Origin: Natribacillus halophilus
GTDB taxonomy: Bacteria > Bacillota > Bacilli > Bacillales > Marinococcaceae
NCBI RefSeq assembly: GCF_900100185.1
Contig: NZ_FNEN01000004.1
Coordinates: 1 to 64,000 of the forward strand
Reading direction: 5' to 3'
DNA: 64,000 bases
A model generated the notes under the pieces. The model worked only from the letters and a program-made list of their open reading frames with translations. It had not been told where the DNA came from and did not search any database. Of this stretch, positions 35,858 through 44,724 are shown piece after piece. The translations under genes and the position numbers were made by a program. The number at the start of each line of letters is the position of its first letter. Positions within the stretch are counted from its first letter, which is position 1.

Positions 35858-37300
35858 CTATAACAACGGAGACAATAACTTCGAGAGGTTCTCTTTTACA
35901 CGAATCCAGTTAGAACGTTGTTCGTATTGTTCAAGGGTCAGTTCGTAGCAATAATTAAGATCATGTTGGAATTGTTCTTTCATGCGCAATGCCATCGTTT
36001 CATCATACATAAATGCGTTGACTTCGAAATTCAGACTGACGCTTCGCTCGTCCATATTCGTCGTCCCGAGTGTGCTTACACAATCATCTACAACTATTGT
36101 TTTCGCATGCAGAAAACCATGATCATAAATATAGACAGTGGCGCCGAGTTTAATGAGCGCACCGATATAAAAGTATGTTGCCCAATAGATAAAAGGGTGA
36201 TCGGGTTTATTCGGAATCATGATTCTCACATCGATCCCGCTTAAAATGGCGACACGCAAGTTGTCAAACAGACCAAAATCAGGGATAAAATAAGGAGTTT
36301 GGATATAGATATAGTGCCTGGCTTTTTGAATCATGCGGACGAATCCGTTTTTCACTTGATCATGATCGAGGCCCGGCCCGCTTGTCACAATTTGCATAGG
36401 GATCCCGCCCTTTAGAGAGGAGGAGACGGGCACTTTATAGTCGTGAAATTCGTGTGAGGCCCATCTTCTCCCTTTATTCCAATCGGAAATAAACTGGTCA
36501 TGGAGGTGATGGACCGCACTCCCGGTTATACGCAGATGGGAATCGCGCCAATAGCCCATATCATCGTTTGCGGTCGTATATTTATCTCCAATATTAAAGC
36601 CACCCATGTAGGCGATGACCCCATCGATCACCCCAAGCTTGCGGTGGTTACGGTGATTGAGGCTGCCATACGTGAACATGGAGCTCGGGGGGAAGAATCT
36701 CCTCACCTCGCCGCCGGCATTGAGGTAATTTTCTAAATAGCGATTTGTTAGCTTATAGGAACCGAGACCATCGACAAGCAACATCACTTCTATCCCTTGT
36801 TCCGCTTTTTCCTGCAACAGCTGAATGAACGTCTCCCCCAACTCATCGGTATTAATGCCGAAATATTGCAGGTGAATATAATCCCGCGCCGAGCGGATAT
36901 CTTCAAACAGCGTTTCGAATTTCTCTTTGCCATCGGTCAACAATTCAACTGATTGGGCATTTGTCAGCGGGGCGTGACTGTGGGTCAGGTGCATATAGAT
37001 TAAGCCCTCAAGACCCTCAAAGTTCGGTGTGTTGCGAGTCAGTGTGCCTTCTGCAAATCCCTCCCGCTGATGGAGGAGGAGTGCATTTGTTTTAAAAAGA
37101 GAATTTTCATTCCAGGGGTTATTTTTCAGTTCTCTTCCAAAGATAAAATAAAAGATGAGCCCGACCACGGGCAGAAAGAGCAAAACCATCAGCCACGCCC
37201 ACGTCGCCTGGGCACTTTTACGTTCCCGGAAAATGATGACAAGTCCAAGAATGATATTTAAAAATAAAATACTGAGAATGAGTAACTCCGTCCATGACAT
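35858..37300 (-). CDS. cls: Cardiolipin synthase, phospholipase-D superfamily
   Basis: 480 residues, normal length. Two N-terminal membrane helices (LILSILFLNIILGLVIIF and WLMVLLFLPVVGLIFYFIFG), then two HKD-type catalytic motifs: HRNHRKLGVIDG (about residue 217) and HAKTIVVDDCVSTLGTTNMD (about 396). Condenses two phosphatidylglycerol molecules to cardiolipin plus glycerol at the membrane. Cardiolipin rises in salt-stressed bacilli, in keeping with the neighbourhood of stress genes. Weak GAAGGG about 12 nt before ATG. Confidence 0.95.
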   Translation of the reverse strand: MSWTELLILSILFLNIILGLVIIFRERKSAQATWAWLMVLLFLPVVGLIFYFIFGRELKNNPWNENSLFKTNALLLHQREGFAEGTLTRNTPNFEGLEGLIYMHLTHSHAPLTNAQSVELLTDGKEKFETLFEDIRSARDYIHLQYFGINTDELGETFIQLLQEKAEQGIEVMLLVDGLGSYKLTNRYLENYLNAGGEVRRFFPPSSMFTYGSLNHRNHRKLGVIDGVIAYMGGFNIGDKYTTANDDMGYWRDSHLRITGSAVHHLHDQFISDWNKGRRWASHEFHDYKVPVSSSLKGGIPMQIVTSGPGLDHDQVKNGFVRMIQKARHYIYIQTPYFIPDFGLFDNLRVAILSGIDVRIMIPNKPDHPFIYWATYFYIGALIKLGATVYIYDHGFLHAKTIVVDDCVSTLGTTNMDERSVSLNFEVNAFMYDETMALRMKEQFQHDLNYCYELTLEQYEQRSNWIRVKENLSKLLSPLL

Positions 37301-37378
37301 TTGATGTTTTTCCCTTCACTAACGATAATAAACTATCCCCTATAGTAATTCCCATTAAACGCGTTTGCAAAAGAAGGT

Positions 37379-37404
37379 GTTTATAGCTGTTTAAGAGTGG
37401 GAAT
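37379..37404 (+). promoter_or_regulatory. SigB-like promoter before the yflT remnant and csbD
   Basis: GTTTAT (37379-37384), 14 bp, GGGAAT (37399-37404) compares with the SigB consensus GTTTAA-N12/14-GGGTAT (10 of 12). Both following genes belong to families of general-stress proteins. Confidence 0.55.
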
Positions 37405-37448
37405 ATTCATCCCAACGTCTAAAGCTCTAAAGAAGGAGATGATAAGGA

Positions 37449-37632
37449 TGAAACTGGATTTGGGGTTTCCGTAAAAAATATCTTTCGTCAAAAGGGAGAT
37501 GAACTAAGGGCCAAATTACAGGAGATCGGTTTTACAGAAGGAGAAGCGGAGCACCTGGAAAATGAACTGGACAAAGGGGTTGTCATCGTCGCAACCACGG
37601 AAGTGCCGGAGGGCGTGGCTATTAAATCGTGA
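37449..37632 (+). pseudogene. YflT/GS17M-like general stress protein, remnant
   Basis: ATG 37449 with GAAGGAG upstream opens only MKLDLGFP-stop. The adjacent frame from 37456 reads GFGVSVKNIFRQKGDELRAK, EIGFTEGEAEHLENELDKGV to TGA 37632, the C-terminal half of general stress protein 17M. The N-terminal half (about 50 residues) is deleted and the junction is out of frame. Confidence 0.75.
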
Positions 37633-37685
37633 ACAGAAAACCCGTTAAGTTTAAACTCTGTTTATAAGGAAAGGAGAAGATCAAA

Positions 37686-37868
37686 ATGAGTAAAGGAATA
37701 TCGGAAAAAGTCAAGGGTGCCGTCAACAAGGTCAAGGGCGAATCCAAGGATCAAATCGGAAACGCCACCGATAATACCAAATTGCAGGGCGAAGGTAAGA
37801 AGGATAAAGCCAAAGGGGCCGCCCAGGATGAAGTAGGCGAAGCTAAGAAGAAAGAAGAAAAGAAATGA
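37686..37868 (+). CDS. csbD: CsbD-family stress protein
   Basis: 60 residues, Lys/Glu-rich and disordered. KVKGAVNKVKGESKDQIGN and the second half GEGKKDKAKGAAQDEVGEAK are the two halves of the CsbD repeat. AAGGAG 8 nt before ATG. Usually SigB-controlled in Bacillus; here the candidate SigB promoter lies 280 bp upstream, beyond the yflT remnant. Followed by a terminator. Confidence 0.9.
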   Translation: MSKGISEKVKGAVNKVKGESKDQIGNATDNTKLQGEGKKDKAKGAAQDEVGEAKKKEEKK

Positions 37869-37882
37869 GTAACGTTTAGCTG

Positions 37883-37920
37883 GCCCATGAGAGCGGAGAA
37901 CTCTTATGGGCCTTTATATT
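37883..37920 (+). terminator. Intrinsic terminator after csbD
   Basis: GGCCCATGAGAG / CTCTTATGGGCC (one G-T pair), then a TTTATATTTT tract. Confidence 0.85.
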
Positions 37921-38082
37921 TTGGAGTGAGAAACAAAGAATATCATATAAATAATGACAAATGAAGTGAGTATTTTTCAGTGTTATTAGTAATAAATAAG
38001 TAAAAAGTTTCATTTGAGGATTTACTAAATCATTGTTCGTTGGTACACTCAAGAAGAATTAACCAGTAGGGGGTTACATAGT

Positions 38083-39192
38083 TTGAGTGAAGAAAAACAG
38101 AAGAAGCCATTCTATAAGCGTTGGTGGTTCTTTGTCATTATAGGTGTCGTCGTAATTGGAATGGTCGGGCAGACAGATGATTATGTCGCAGATGACGAGG
38201 ACGAAGATAATGGTAATGGAGAAGAAGTTGCAGAAGCGGATGCAGATGCTACAGAGGAAGAAGATATAGACGAAGAAGCTGATGTAGAAGCAACAGAGGA
38301 AGAAGAACCAGAAGTCCATGACATCGATTTTGATCCGACGATTGACATTGGTGAAGAAGAAGTAGTGATCGAAGGAGAAACGAACTTTGACGACGGGACC
38401 AACCTTGATTATCAGATCGTTAACAATGACGATATAGATGAAATGCTAGACGGTGATTTAGAAGTTGAAGATGGCACATTCAGCGAAAATATCAATATTG
38501 AAGATCTTAGCGTTGGAGAAATTGAAGTTGTATTTGGTTATTACCCGTTTAATCAATCCGAAGAAATCACGGAAACATACGGCGAAGAAGGTCAATTTAT
38601 TGAAAACGATGATATTGACGAATACGGAGAAATACGTGTTGTAGAAACTGCAGTCAACGCTACCCCTATCGAGCTGAACGGAAGTGGGGATGTAGCCACA
38701 GAAACGTTTGACCTACAGCCTGGCTTTGCGGTTATTGACGCAAACCACCAAGGAGAAGCTAATTTTATTGTTGAATTAAAAGATGAGAGTGGAGACCAAG
38801 AACTGCTTGTTAATGAAATCGGGAATTACGACGGTGAAACATTCGCGCTTATTCCGGGCGAAGGCGAATACCATTTCGATATTGATGCTGACGGAGCATG
38901 GGAAGCAGAGGTTACACAAACAATGCCGGGAGATGACGACATCGAAAGCGAAGATGAACAAATCGAAGGTAGCGGGGATTCTGTCATATTTGTAGACATG
39001 GAAAGCGGAAACAAGCGCTTTGAATTTACGCACGATGGCGAAGCAAACTTTATCGTTTTATTGAATGGCATGGATTTGCTTGTTAACGACATCGGCAGCT
39101 ACGAAGGTTCCCAGTCACAAAATCTTGCCGACGATGATGTTTACGTATTTGAAATTCAGGCAGACGGAAGCTGGACGATAGAAATCGAATAG
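38083..39192 (+). CDS. Membrane-anchored acidic protein with duplicated C-terminal beta domain
   Basis: 369 residues. TTG start, AGGGGG 8 nt upstream. Cytoplasmic KKPFYKRW, one membrane helix WFFVIIGVVVIGMVG, a stretch of about 60 Asp/Glu-rich residues, a middle domain and two copies of a domain of about 80 residues: copy one GSGDVATETFDL...GEANFIVELKDESG...DADGAWEAEV, copy two GSGDSVIFVDME...GEANFIVLLNG...QADGSWTIEIE. The predicted topology places the repeats outside the cell. Function unknown; perhaps a surface binding module. Confidence 0.75.
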   Translation: MSEEKQKKPFYKRWWFFVIIGVVVIGMVGQTDDYVADDEDEDNGNGEEVAEADADATEEEDIDEEADVEATEEEEPEVHDIDFDPTIDIGEEEVVIEGETNFDDGTNLDYQIVNNDDIDEMLDGDLEVEDGTFSENINIEDLSVGEIEVVFGYYPFNQSEEITETYGEEGQFIENDDIDEYGEIRVVETAVNATPIELNGSGDVATETFDLQPGFAVIDANHQGEANFIVELKDESGDQELLVNEIGNYDGETFALIPGEGEYHFDIDADGAWEAEVTQTMPGDDDIESEDEQIEGSGDSVIFVDMESGNKRFEFTHDGEANFIVLLNGMDLLVNDIGSYEGSQSQNLADDDVYVFEIQADGSWTIEIE

Positions 39193-39202
39193 CCTGACAC
39201 AT

Positions 39203-39624
39203 ATGGTTGGAAAAATCATTCTTCATCCACTATCGGATCCTTTGCTCATGATAGCAGGCTTAAAATTTACAGAGGAGAACTGGAAGCAAATTTCAAGGCT
39301 AGTTACCTCAAGTGATTTCATAGCTCAAATGAATATACTGCAAAGCACTGTGGCAGTGTTTAATAAACAGGTTACTGAATCCACGAGACCTGTGTATGAC
39401 AGAATTGATGAGATATCTCAAATGTTTACACAAGTAAATCAATTGTTTTCAACAATTAGTACGAATTAAGTGATTTAGAAGAATATGAATCGACGTTAGA
39501 AGACATTACTCCTAAAGTTAAAGAACTAGACACAGAAGAACAAATCGTGTTTGTGGAGAATTTTCACGAATCGATAGATAAAAGGCAAGTTACTACTGTC
39601 ATACTTACCACATTCTACAGCTGA
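39203..39624 (+). pseudogene. Hypothetical helical protein, frameshifted
   Basis: First frame, from ATG 39203, gives 88 residues (LKFTEENWKQISRLVTSS, TRPVYDRIDEISQMFTQVNQ) and stops at 39469. The other frame takes over with ELSDLEEYESTLEDITPKVK and ends at TGA 39624. The 422-bp length is one base short, so a single-base loss near 39460 would explain it. Family not recognised; homologues may continue further with a membrane segment that is lost here. Confidence 0.55.
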
Positions 39625-39956
39625 TCTTATTCGTCTTATTATTAATTCGGGGGTGTTGCCGTGAGCAAAGTATGACGCCACCATTATGGTCAAGAAACGG
39701 TCTTACCGTACAAAAATCTCGGTTCCAATTTCCAATTTTTAAAATCATAGATGGGAACAAAGCATATTCGACCTCGTTTTACATCCCTGGGGAAAGGGCA
39801 CGTCTATTTGCCCATAAAGAGCTGTTGGATGGTCAAATGTCGCCATCCTGGATGGGTGGTGAGTTAATTTGATATTTAATCTTGTAATATTTGGGTTATA
39901 CTTAACTGCAGAGAAAATATTGGGAATGAAACTTAGGCATGATTGAGGGGATTGGT
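39625..39956. other. Gene-poor stretch
   Basis: About 330 bp. A 66-codon frame at 39672-39872 without a ribosome site does not look like a known protein. It may be debris of the preceding broken gene. Confidence 0.35.
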
Positions 39957-40634
39957 ATGAAAAATCAATTTGTCGTTATCGGCTTAGGAAGATTTGGGCA
40001 GAGTGTGACGAAAACGCTGATTGAAAATGAAAATGATGTGTTAGCGATTGATAAAGATGAACAAATCGTACAAGAGATCGCTCCGCAAGTCACACATGCC
40101 GTGCAAATAGATGCGACAGATGAGACCGCATTAGAACAATTAGGTTTACATAAGTTTTCCCATGCCATTGTTGGGATCGGCGAAGATTTACAGGCTAGTA
40201 TTTTAACGACATTGATGCTCAAAGAATTGAATATTGCCGAGATTACAGCTAAGGCAAGAGATGATCACCACGGAAAAGTGCTCAGTAAAATCGGTGCCGA
40301 CAATATTGTTTTTCCGGAACGGGATATGGGAGATCGGTTGGGGAATTTGCTTAGTTCCAACAATCTGATTGATTATCTGGAACTCTCATCTGAGTATAAT
40401 ATGGCCGAAATCCGAGCACCGAAAGCGATGGATGGATGCACCCTGCAGAAATTAAATATTAACAAGACGTATGGTTGTATTATAATGGCGATCAAGGACG
40501 AAAACGAAGAGGTCAATATCTCCCCTCACATTGAAGATCAAATTCATCAGGGTGATATTCTTACAATCATCGGAAAGCATAAGGATATTCGTCGCCTGCA
40601 AAAAGATTACCGGGAGAAAAGCAGACCGAAGTAG
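39957..40634 (+). CDS. ktrA: Ktr potassium-uptake regulatory subunit (KtrA/KtrC)
   Basis: 225 residues from ATG 39957 (GAGGGG 6 nt upstream). RCK/TrkA-N domain: FVVIGLGRFGQSVTKTL (nucleotide-binding GxGxxG), the Asp of VLAIDKDEQIV, and a TrkA-C domain from about residue 140. Forms a cytosolic ring that gates the KtrB-type channel in response to ATP/ADP. The membrane subunit gene begins 11 bp downstream. K+ uptake is a first response to osmotic upshift. Confidence 0.93.
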   Translation: MKNQFVVIGLGRFGQSVTKTLIENENDVLAIDKDEQIVQEIAPQVTHAVQIDATDETALEQLGLHKFSHAIVGIGEDLQASILTTLMLKELNIAEITAKARDDHHGKVLSKIGADNIVFPERDMGDRLGNLLSSNNLIDYLELSSEYNMAEIRAPKAMDGCTLQKLNINKTYGCIIMAIKDENEEVNISPHIEDQIHQGDILTIIGKHKDIRRLQKDYREKSRPK

Positions 40635-40644
40635 GTGTATACTT

Positions 40645-41985
40645 ATGATTTCGCCTAAAAAGACCATTCAATTCAGTCCACCTCAATGGATTATTCTCGG
40701 TTTTATTATTTTGATTATCATAGGTACGATTTTGTTGGCTCTCCCTCAGGCATCAGCTAATGGCGAGAGCATTGGTTTTTTGGATGCTTTGTTCATGGCT
40801 GTTTCAGCCGTATGTGTCACTGGTCTGGCAGTATTGGAACCCGGGGGCGACTTTTCCGTTTTTGGTCAAGCGATTATCATTGTTCTCGTCCAGTTGGGCG
40901 GGCTCGGGTTTATGATTTTCGGGGTATCGGTCGCTATTTTGGTTGGAAAAGTGATGGGGATGAAATATCGTTTGCTTCTTCAACCGACAACCAATACGTT
41001 TTCAGCACGCGGAATCATCCGATTAGCGGTGACGATTTTGCTTTTGGCCTTATCTCTGGAGGCCATAACAGCGATTATTCTTACGATTCATTGGAGTAGT
41101 GAATTTGGATGGACAGAGGCCGCTTACTCGGCTCTATTTCATTCCGTGATGGCCTTTAATAACGCGGGATTTACCCTTTTTGACAACAGTATGGAAGATT
41201 ATATCGGGGATCCCATTGTCAATCTTAGCTTGTCCGTACTTTTTATTATGGGTGGCCTTGGTTTTATGGTGCTGGTTGATTTATACCGGAAACGATCGTT
41301 ACGGAAACTTTCCTTACATTCCAAACTAGTGCTTGTAACCTCAAGCGTGCTTTTGGTTGGGGGGTTCCTTTTTCTTTTCATCGTCGGACTTTTTAATCCG
41401 GCAACCGAAGGATTAAGCTTATCCGAACGTTTATGGTCCGCTTATTTTCAAAGCGCGACTGCAAGAAGTGCAGGCTTCAATACTTTTGATGTGGGTAGTA
41501 TGTTTGTCGCTTCACAGTTTTTTATTATTGTGCTTATGTTTATTGGTGCTTCTACTGGGGGCACTGGGGGAGGCATTAAAACAAACACATTTGCCATTCT
41601 CGTGCTCGCTACGATCAATACGTTTAGAAGTGGCCATCAAGTCCATGCCTTTCATCGAAAAATTGCCTTGGAAACAGTTATGCGAGCGTTAGCGGTCGTG
41701 GTGAGTTCGTTAGCTTGGATCATTGGGGCTACGCTGTTGTTAACAATGACTGAAGGCATTTATGATGTCCATTTTCTAACGACATTATTTGATGTGGTCT
41801 CAGCCTTTAGTACCGCGGGACTGTCCATGGGTTTAACAGAAGAACTTTCCTCTATCGGTAAAGTCATTATGATGGTGACCATGTTCGTGGGACGACTAGG
41901 ACCGTTGACGCTGGCATACGCGCTAACATATAAACAAACGCCAACTAAAATCAGTTATCCTGAAGATAAGGTGCTTATAGGTTGA
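40645..41985 (+). CDS. ktrB: Ktr potassium-uptake membrane subunit (KtrB/KtrD)
   Basis: 446 residues. Four repeated membrane-pore-membrane units, with filter sequences around VCVTGLAV, NNAGFTLF, RSAGFNTF and STAGLSMG, each with the conserved Gly. GASTGGTGGGIKTNTF is the intramembrane gating loop. Start ATG 40645, 11 bp after the ktrA stop. Na+-dependent K+ import with KtrA. A longer upstream-open frame is not needed. Confidence 0.94.
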   Translation: MISPKKTIQFSPPQWIILGFIILIIIGTILLALPQASANGESIGFLDALFMAVSAVCVTGLAVLEPGGDFSVFGQAIIIVLVQLGGLGFMIFGVSVAILVGKVMGMKYRLLLQPTTNTFSARGIIRLAVTILLLALSLEAITAIILTIHWSSEFGWTEAAYSALFHSVMAFNNAGFTLFDNSMEDYIGDPIVNLSLSVLFIMGGLGFMVLVDLYRKRSLRKLSLHSKLVLVTSSVLLVGGFLFLFIVGLFNPATEGLSLSERLWSAYFQSATARSAGFNTFDVGSMFVASQFFIIVLMFIGASTGGTGGGIKTNTFAILVLATINTFRSGHQVHAFHRKIALETVMRALAVVVSSLAWIIGATLLLTMTEGIYDVHFLTTLFDVVSAFSTAGLSMGLTEELSSIGKVIMMVTMFVGRLGPLTLAYALTYKQTPTKISYPEDKVLIG

Positions 41986-42185
41986 AACGACCTCCATTAG
42001 AAAAAGACTAGATAAAAAGTCGGATACATTTCAAATAATTGGGTTGACCTTGTATGATTTATAAATTATATTGCTGCATAATATCTCACATTTCGCGCCC
42101 ATTTGAGCACGTTTTTTAATTTTTGGCAGGAATTTGTCCTGCGCATATCAAAGTTTAAGGGAACACCGACCATGAGGTCATTCCT
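41986..42185. other. Intergenic, probably left end of the IS1634-type element
   Basis: About 200 bp after ktrB. No clear terminal inverted repeat found; the 42115-42160 stretch (TTTTTAATTTTTGGCAGGAA) may belong to the element. Confidence 0.3.
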
Positions 42186-42820
42186 TTGACCCTATCACCA
42201 GAAGATCTAGCCGATATTCAACCCGTTCGTATCGGATCAACACCTGTGATCCGCCAACTGATGGATAAAATGGGACTGATTGAGGCCATCGATAAGCTTT
42301 CTCCTGTCAAAGAGAAAGACTGCAATGTGTCTGTAGGAACATGTGTGGCTGCTATGATCATCAATCAGTTATCCGATCGCAAAGCGCTTTACCAGATGGA
42401 AAAATTCTATCAAAACCAAGATGTCGCATTGCTTTTTGGCGCCGGAACGAAAGCGAGCGATTTCAATGACGATGCGCTCGCCCGGGCGTTAGACGCCCTT
42501 CATGACGCGGGAATCGAGAAGGTTTGCAAGACCGCCGTTCAGGCTGTTCAAGCCCCGATCAACCTCACATGGAAAGGCCTTCATTTTGATACCACGTCCT
42601 TTGTGTACACGGGACAGCCCAAGGACGAAGAAGACGTTTTGAAGATCGTGTGCGCCTATCCAAGGATCATCGGCCTGACCTGCCCCAATTTAAGCTTGGC
42701 ATGGGAACGACACCGGAAGGCATTCCGATGTATGCCGAGATTTTAAACGGCAATCAAGACGATAAAAAGTGGAACAAGCATGTCTTGAATGCTTTGACCG
42801 ATTGGTATGATCCGGTAGAG
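42186..42820 (+). pseudogene. IS1634-family (DUF4277) transposase remnant, frameshifted and truncated
   Basis: TTG-started frame opens with RIGSTPVIRQLMDKMGLIEA, and VSVGTCVAAMIINQLSDRKA; LHFDTTSFVYTG contains the first catalytic Asp. Near 42658 (GCCTATCCAAGGATCAT) one base is missing and the next frame continues SKDHRPDLPQFKLGMGTTPEG and NGNQDDKKWNKHVL. The gene ends abruptly near 42820 where a TPR gene tail begins, so at least half of the transposase is gone. Confidence 0.85.
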
Positions 42821-43261
42821 GGGAAGTTAGAAGATTCCAATACGGTTTTATTTGAACTTATTAAGAAGGATAACAACGATGGTTACTTGTATTATCTTTA
42901 CGCATCGAATTGTGATTCTTTAGGGAAAGAAAAGGATGCTTATCCGTACTATGAAAAGGCAATTAGTTTGGGACTGAAACAACATGATTTGCAAGGCGCA
43001 TATCTAGGATTAGGTAGCACCTATCGAACATTAGGTATGTATAAAGAGTCAGAACAAGTATTAAGAAAGGGAATTGAACGGTTTTCAAACGATAATGCAC
43101 TTAAAGTGTTCTATGCTATGACACTTTTTAATTTAGGTCGTTATGATGAATCTACAGAACTATTGCTAAAATGCATTGTGGCAACATCCAATGATGCAAA
43201 TTTGAATAGCTATAAAAAAGCAATTGAATTTTACGCTCCTAGACTGAAAGAAACTTGGTGA
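42821..43261 (+). pseudogene. Tetratricopeptide-repeat protein, 5'-truncated
   Basis: About 146 residues, in frame with the transposase fragment but unrelated to it: EGKLEDSNTVLFELIKKD, then TPR helices AYPYYEKAISLGL, GAYLGLGSTYRTLGMYKESE and LKVFYAMTLFNLGRYDEST, ending YKKAIEFYAPRLKETW. It resembles the C-terminal three-quarters of the small TPR proteins common in Bacillaceae. The first 15 to 20 residues are missing, replaced by IS sequence. Confidence 0.7.
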
Positions 43262-43424
43262 CACGTTAATTATTCCAGATAGGTGGGCGATTGTTGAATA
43301 AGAAAACCAATTTTGCCTGAAATACAAACAATCGTTCGAACGTAAAAATTTCGGCAACAATTCGGCAACAATACAGCGATATGCAGGGTTCGTGTATAAA
43401 TATAACAGGGGAACAAAATAATAA

Positions 43425-43449
43425 AAATCCCTGTATATCAGGGATTTCG
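43425..43449 (-). terminator. Terminator of the tRNA gene
   Basis: AAATCCCTG / CAGGGATTT stem with a minus-strand TTTTTATT after it, 15 bp beyond the tRNA 3' end. Confidence 0.75.
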
Positions 43450-43461
43450 CTGTTCGATTTA

Positions 43462-43537
43462 TGGTGTCCCGTGCTGGGCTCGAACCAGCGACCTCCACCC
43501 TGTCAAGGTGGCGCTCTCCCAACTGAGCTAACGGAAC
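43462..43537 (-). tRNA. tRNA-Val (anticodon GAC)
   Basis: 76 nt with encoded CCA. Acceptor arms GTTCCGT/ACGGGAC, D-stem GCTC/GAGC, anticodon stem CCACC/GGTGG with loop TTGACAG (anticodon GAC), variable loop AGGTC, T-stem GCTGG/CCAGC around TTCGAGC. Read on the minus strand. Confidence 0.95.
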
Positions 43538-43652
43538 AGTTTATTTTCACTAACATAAGGAATCATACCGTACAGTTGAGAAGGATGTCAATGATTTTGA
43601 GCGGATAAAATTTGGCTGGATGGGTATCATGAGGGAAAAGGAGGCGTGGCTT

Positions 43653-43883
43653 GTGTCAAAAATGTATGTCTGTCCACGTTGTAAAACCAATCGTTCCCGT
43701 TTTCACTTTATGGAACAATCACCGCGAGCGGTGAAGATGGATCCTGAAAATGGTGCAGTGATCCAGGAGTTTGAACAAACTCAGCTCGATCCTTTTCATA
43801 TCCCCTATAGTGGCCCGGAATATCGAATCCAGTGTGGTACATGCGGGTTAAACGAAGACGAACGTTTATTTTTACGTTTTTAA
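43653..43883 (+). CDS. Small putative zinc-ribbon protein
   Basis: 76 residues from GTG 43653 (AAGGAGG 8 nt upstream). YVCPRCKTNRSRF and YRIQCGTCGLNEDE supply two CxxC pairs, a likely Zn ribbon; the rest (EQSPRAVKMDPENGAV, DPFHIPYSGPEY) is polar. No membrane segment. Function not recognised. Ends at a strong bidirectional terminator shared with csoR. Confidence 0.7.
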   Translation: MSKMYVCPRCKTNRSRFHFMEQSPRAVKMDPENGAVIQEFEQTQLDPFHIPYSGPEYRIQCGTCGLNEDERLFLRF

Positions 43884-43897
43884 ATCAACCAAGTTGT

Positions 43898-43932
43898 GTG
43901 AGGAAGATACCTTCAATAGGTATCTTCCTCAC
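43898..43932. terminator. Bidirectional terminator between zinc-ribbon gene and csoR
   Basis: Perfect 14-bp stem GTGAGGAAGATACC / GGTATCTTCCTCAC with a 7-nt loop between convergent genes. Confidence 0.85.
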
Positions 43933-44255
43933 TATTTCGCGTATTGTTCGATGACTTTTAGAAGCTCGTCGATGCTTTCCTTTTCATTGCCATTTTGAAT
44001 GTCGCTGACGACGCAGGTTTTGGCGTGATGTTCAAGTAACGTATAGCCGACTTTTTTTAATGCCGACTGGACTGCGGTGATTTGCACGAGGACATCAACG
44101 CAGTAACGGTCATTTTCCACCATTTGCTGTAAACCGCGAATCTGGCCTTCAACCCTTTTCAATCGGTTTTGGATGCGCTCTTTTTCAGCGGGTGAATGAG
44201 GGTGTGCCGGTTGTTTTTCAGGTTGAGGGGAAATGGATGGGTTCACATCCTCCAT
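43932..44255 (-). CDS. csoR: CsoR-family metal-sensing repressor
   Basis: 107 residues. All-helical DUF156 fold: RIQNRLKRVEGQIRGLQQMV, then Cys in RYCVDVLVQI, His and Cys in LLEHHAKTCVV, giving the C-H-C copper(I) ligand set. Start at ATG 44253-44255 with AAGGAGG upstream; longer frame extends into a repeat fragment at 44271-44287. Normally regulates copA/copZ, but no copper exporter is adjacent, so the targets must be elsewhere. Confidence 0.9.
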   Translation of the reverse strand: MEDVNPSISPQPEKQPAHPHSPAEKERIQNRLKRVEGQIRGLQQMVENDRYCVDVLVQITAVQSALKKVGYTLLEHHAKTCVVSDIQNGNEKESIDELLKVIEQYAK

Positions 44256-44270
44256 AATTAAGTCCTCCTT

Positions 44271-44287
44271 AAGCCAAGTTTTCTTTA
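44271..44287 (+). repeat. Terminal fragment of the double-hairpin repeat
   Basis: AAGCCAAGTTTTCTTTA matches the last 17 bp of copies A-D exactly; the rest is absent. It lies in the leader of csoR. Confidence 0.6.
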
Positions 44288-44420
44288 AGTATACCATTAA
44301 ATGCGAAGATCATGATACGGTCATCTTCTCCATGATTGCGCCTCCACATCAAACAAACAAATCTCTTGCTCTCATGTCAGAATAATGATAGTATAACTTT
44401 AATCTAAAAAAATATTAAAA

Positions 44421-44549
44421 TCTTCGGGGCAGGGTGAAATTCCCGACCGACGGTATGCGCCCATGGGGCGACGAGTCCGTGACCCGCGTGAGCGGTGGAT
44501 GCCGGTGTGATTCCGGAACCGACAGTAAAGTCTGGATGGGAGAAGATGA
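44421..44549 (+). ncRNA. FMN riboswitch (RFN element)
   Basis: TCTTCGGGGCAGGGTGAAAT starts the element; CCCGACCGACGGT, GAGTCCGTGACCC, GGATGCCGGTGTGATTCCGG, AACCGACAGTAAAGTCTGGA and closing GGGAGAAGA follow in the canonical order. Controls ribU by transcription termination at 44609-44641 when FMN is bound. Confidence 0.97.
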
Positions 44550-44608
44550 CAGAGAACTCTGAGGCACGGGAGACTGATTCCTGTGTGTGGATTTCCGTTG
44601 CGTTTACT

Positions 44609-44641
44609 GCCCCTGAGCACATTGAGCTTAGGGGCTTTATT
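44609..44641 (+). terminator. Riboswitch-controlled terminator
   Basis: GCCCCTGAG / CTTAGGGGC stem followed by TTTATT, between the FMN aptamer and ribU. Confidence 0.85.
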
Positions 44642-44724
44642 ATTGCGACAGGACGGATAAACTCTGCATTTTCGTTCTTTTTTAGCTCTAAAGCTTTACC
44701 GAAGAACGGGAGGATGAGTTATAG

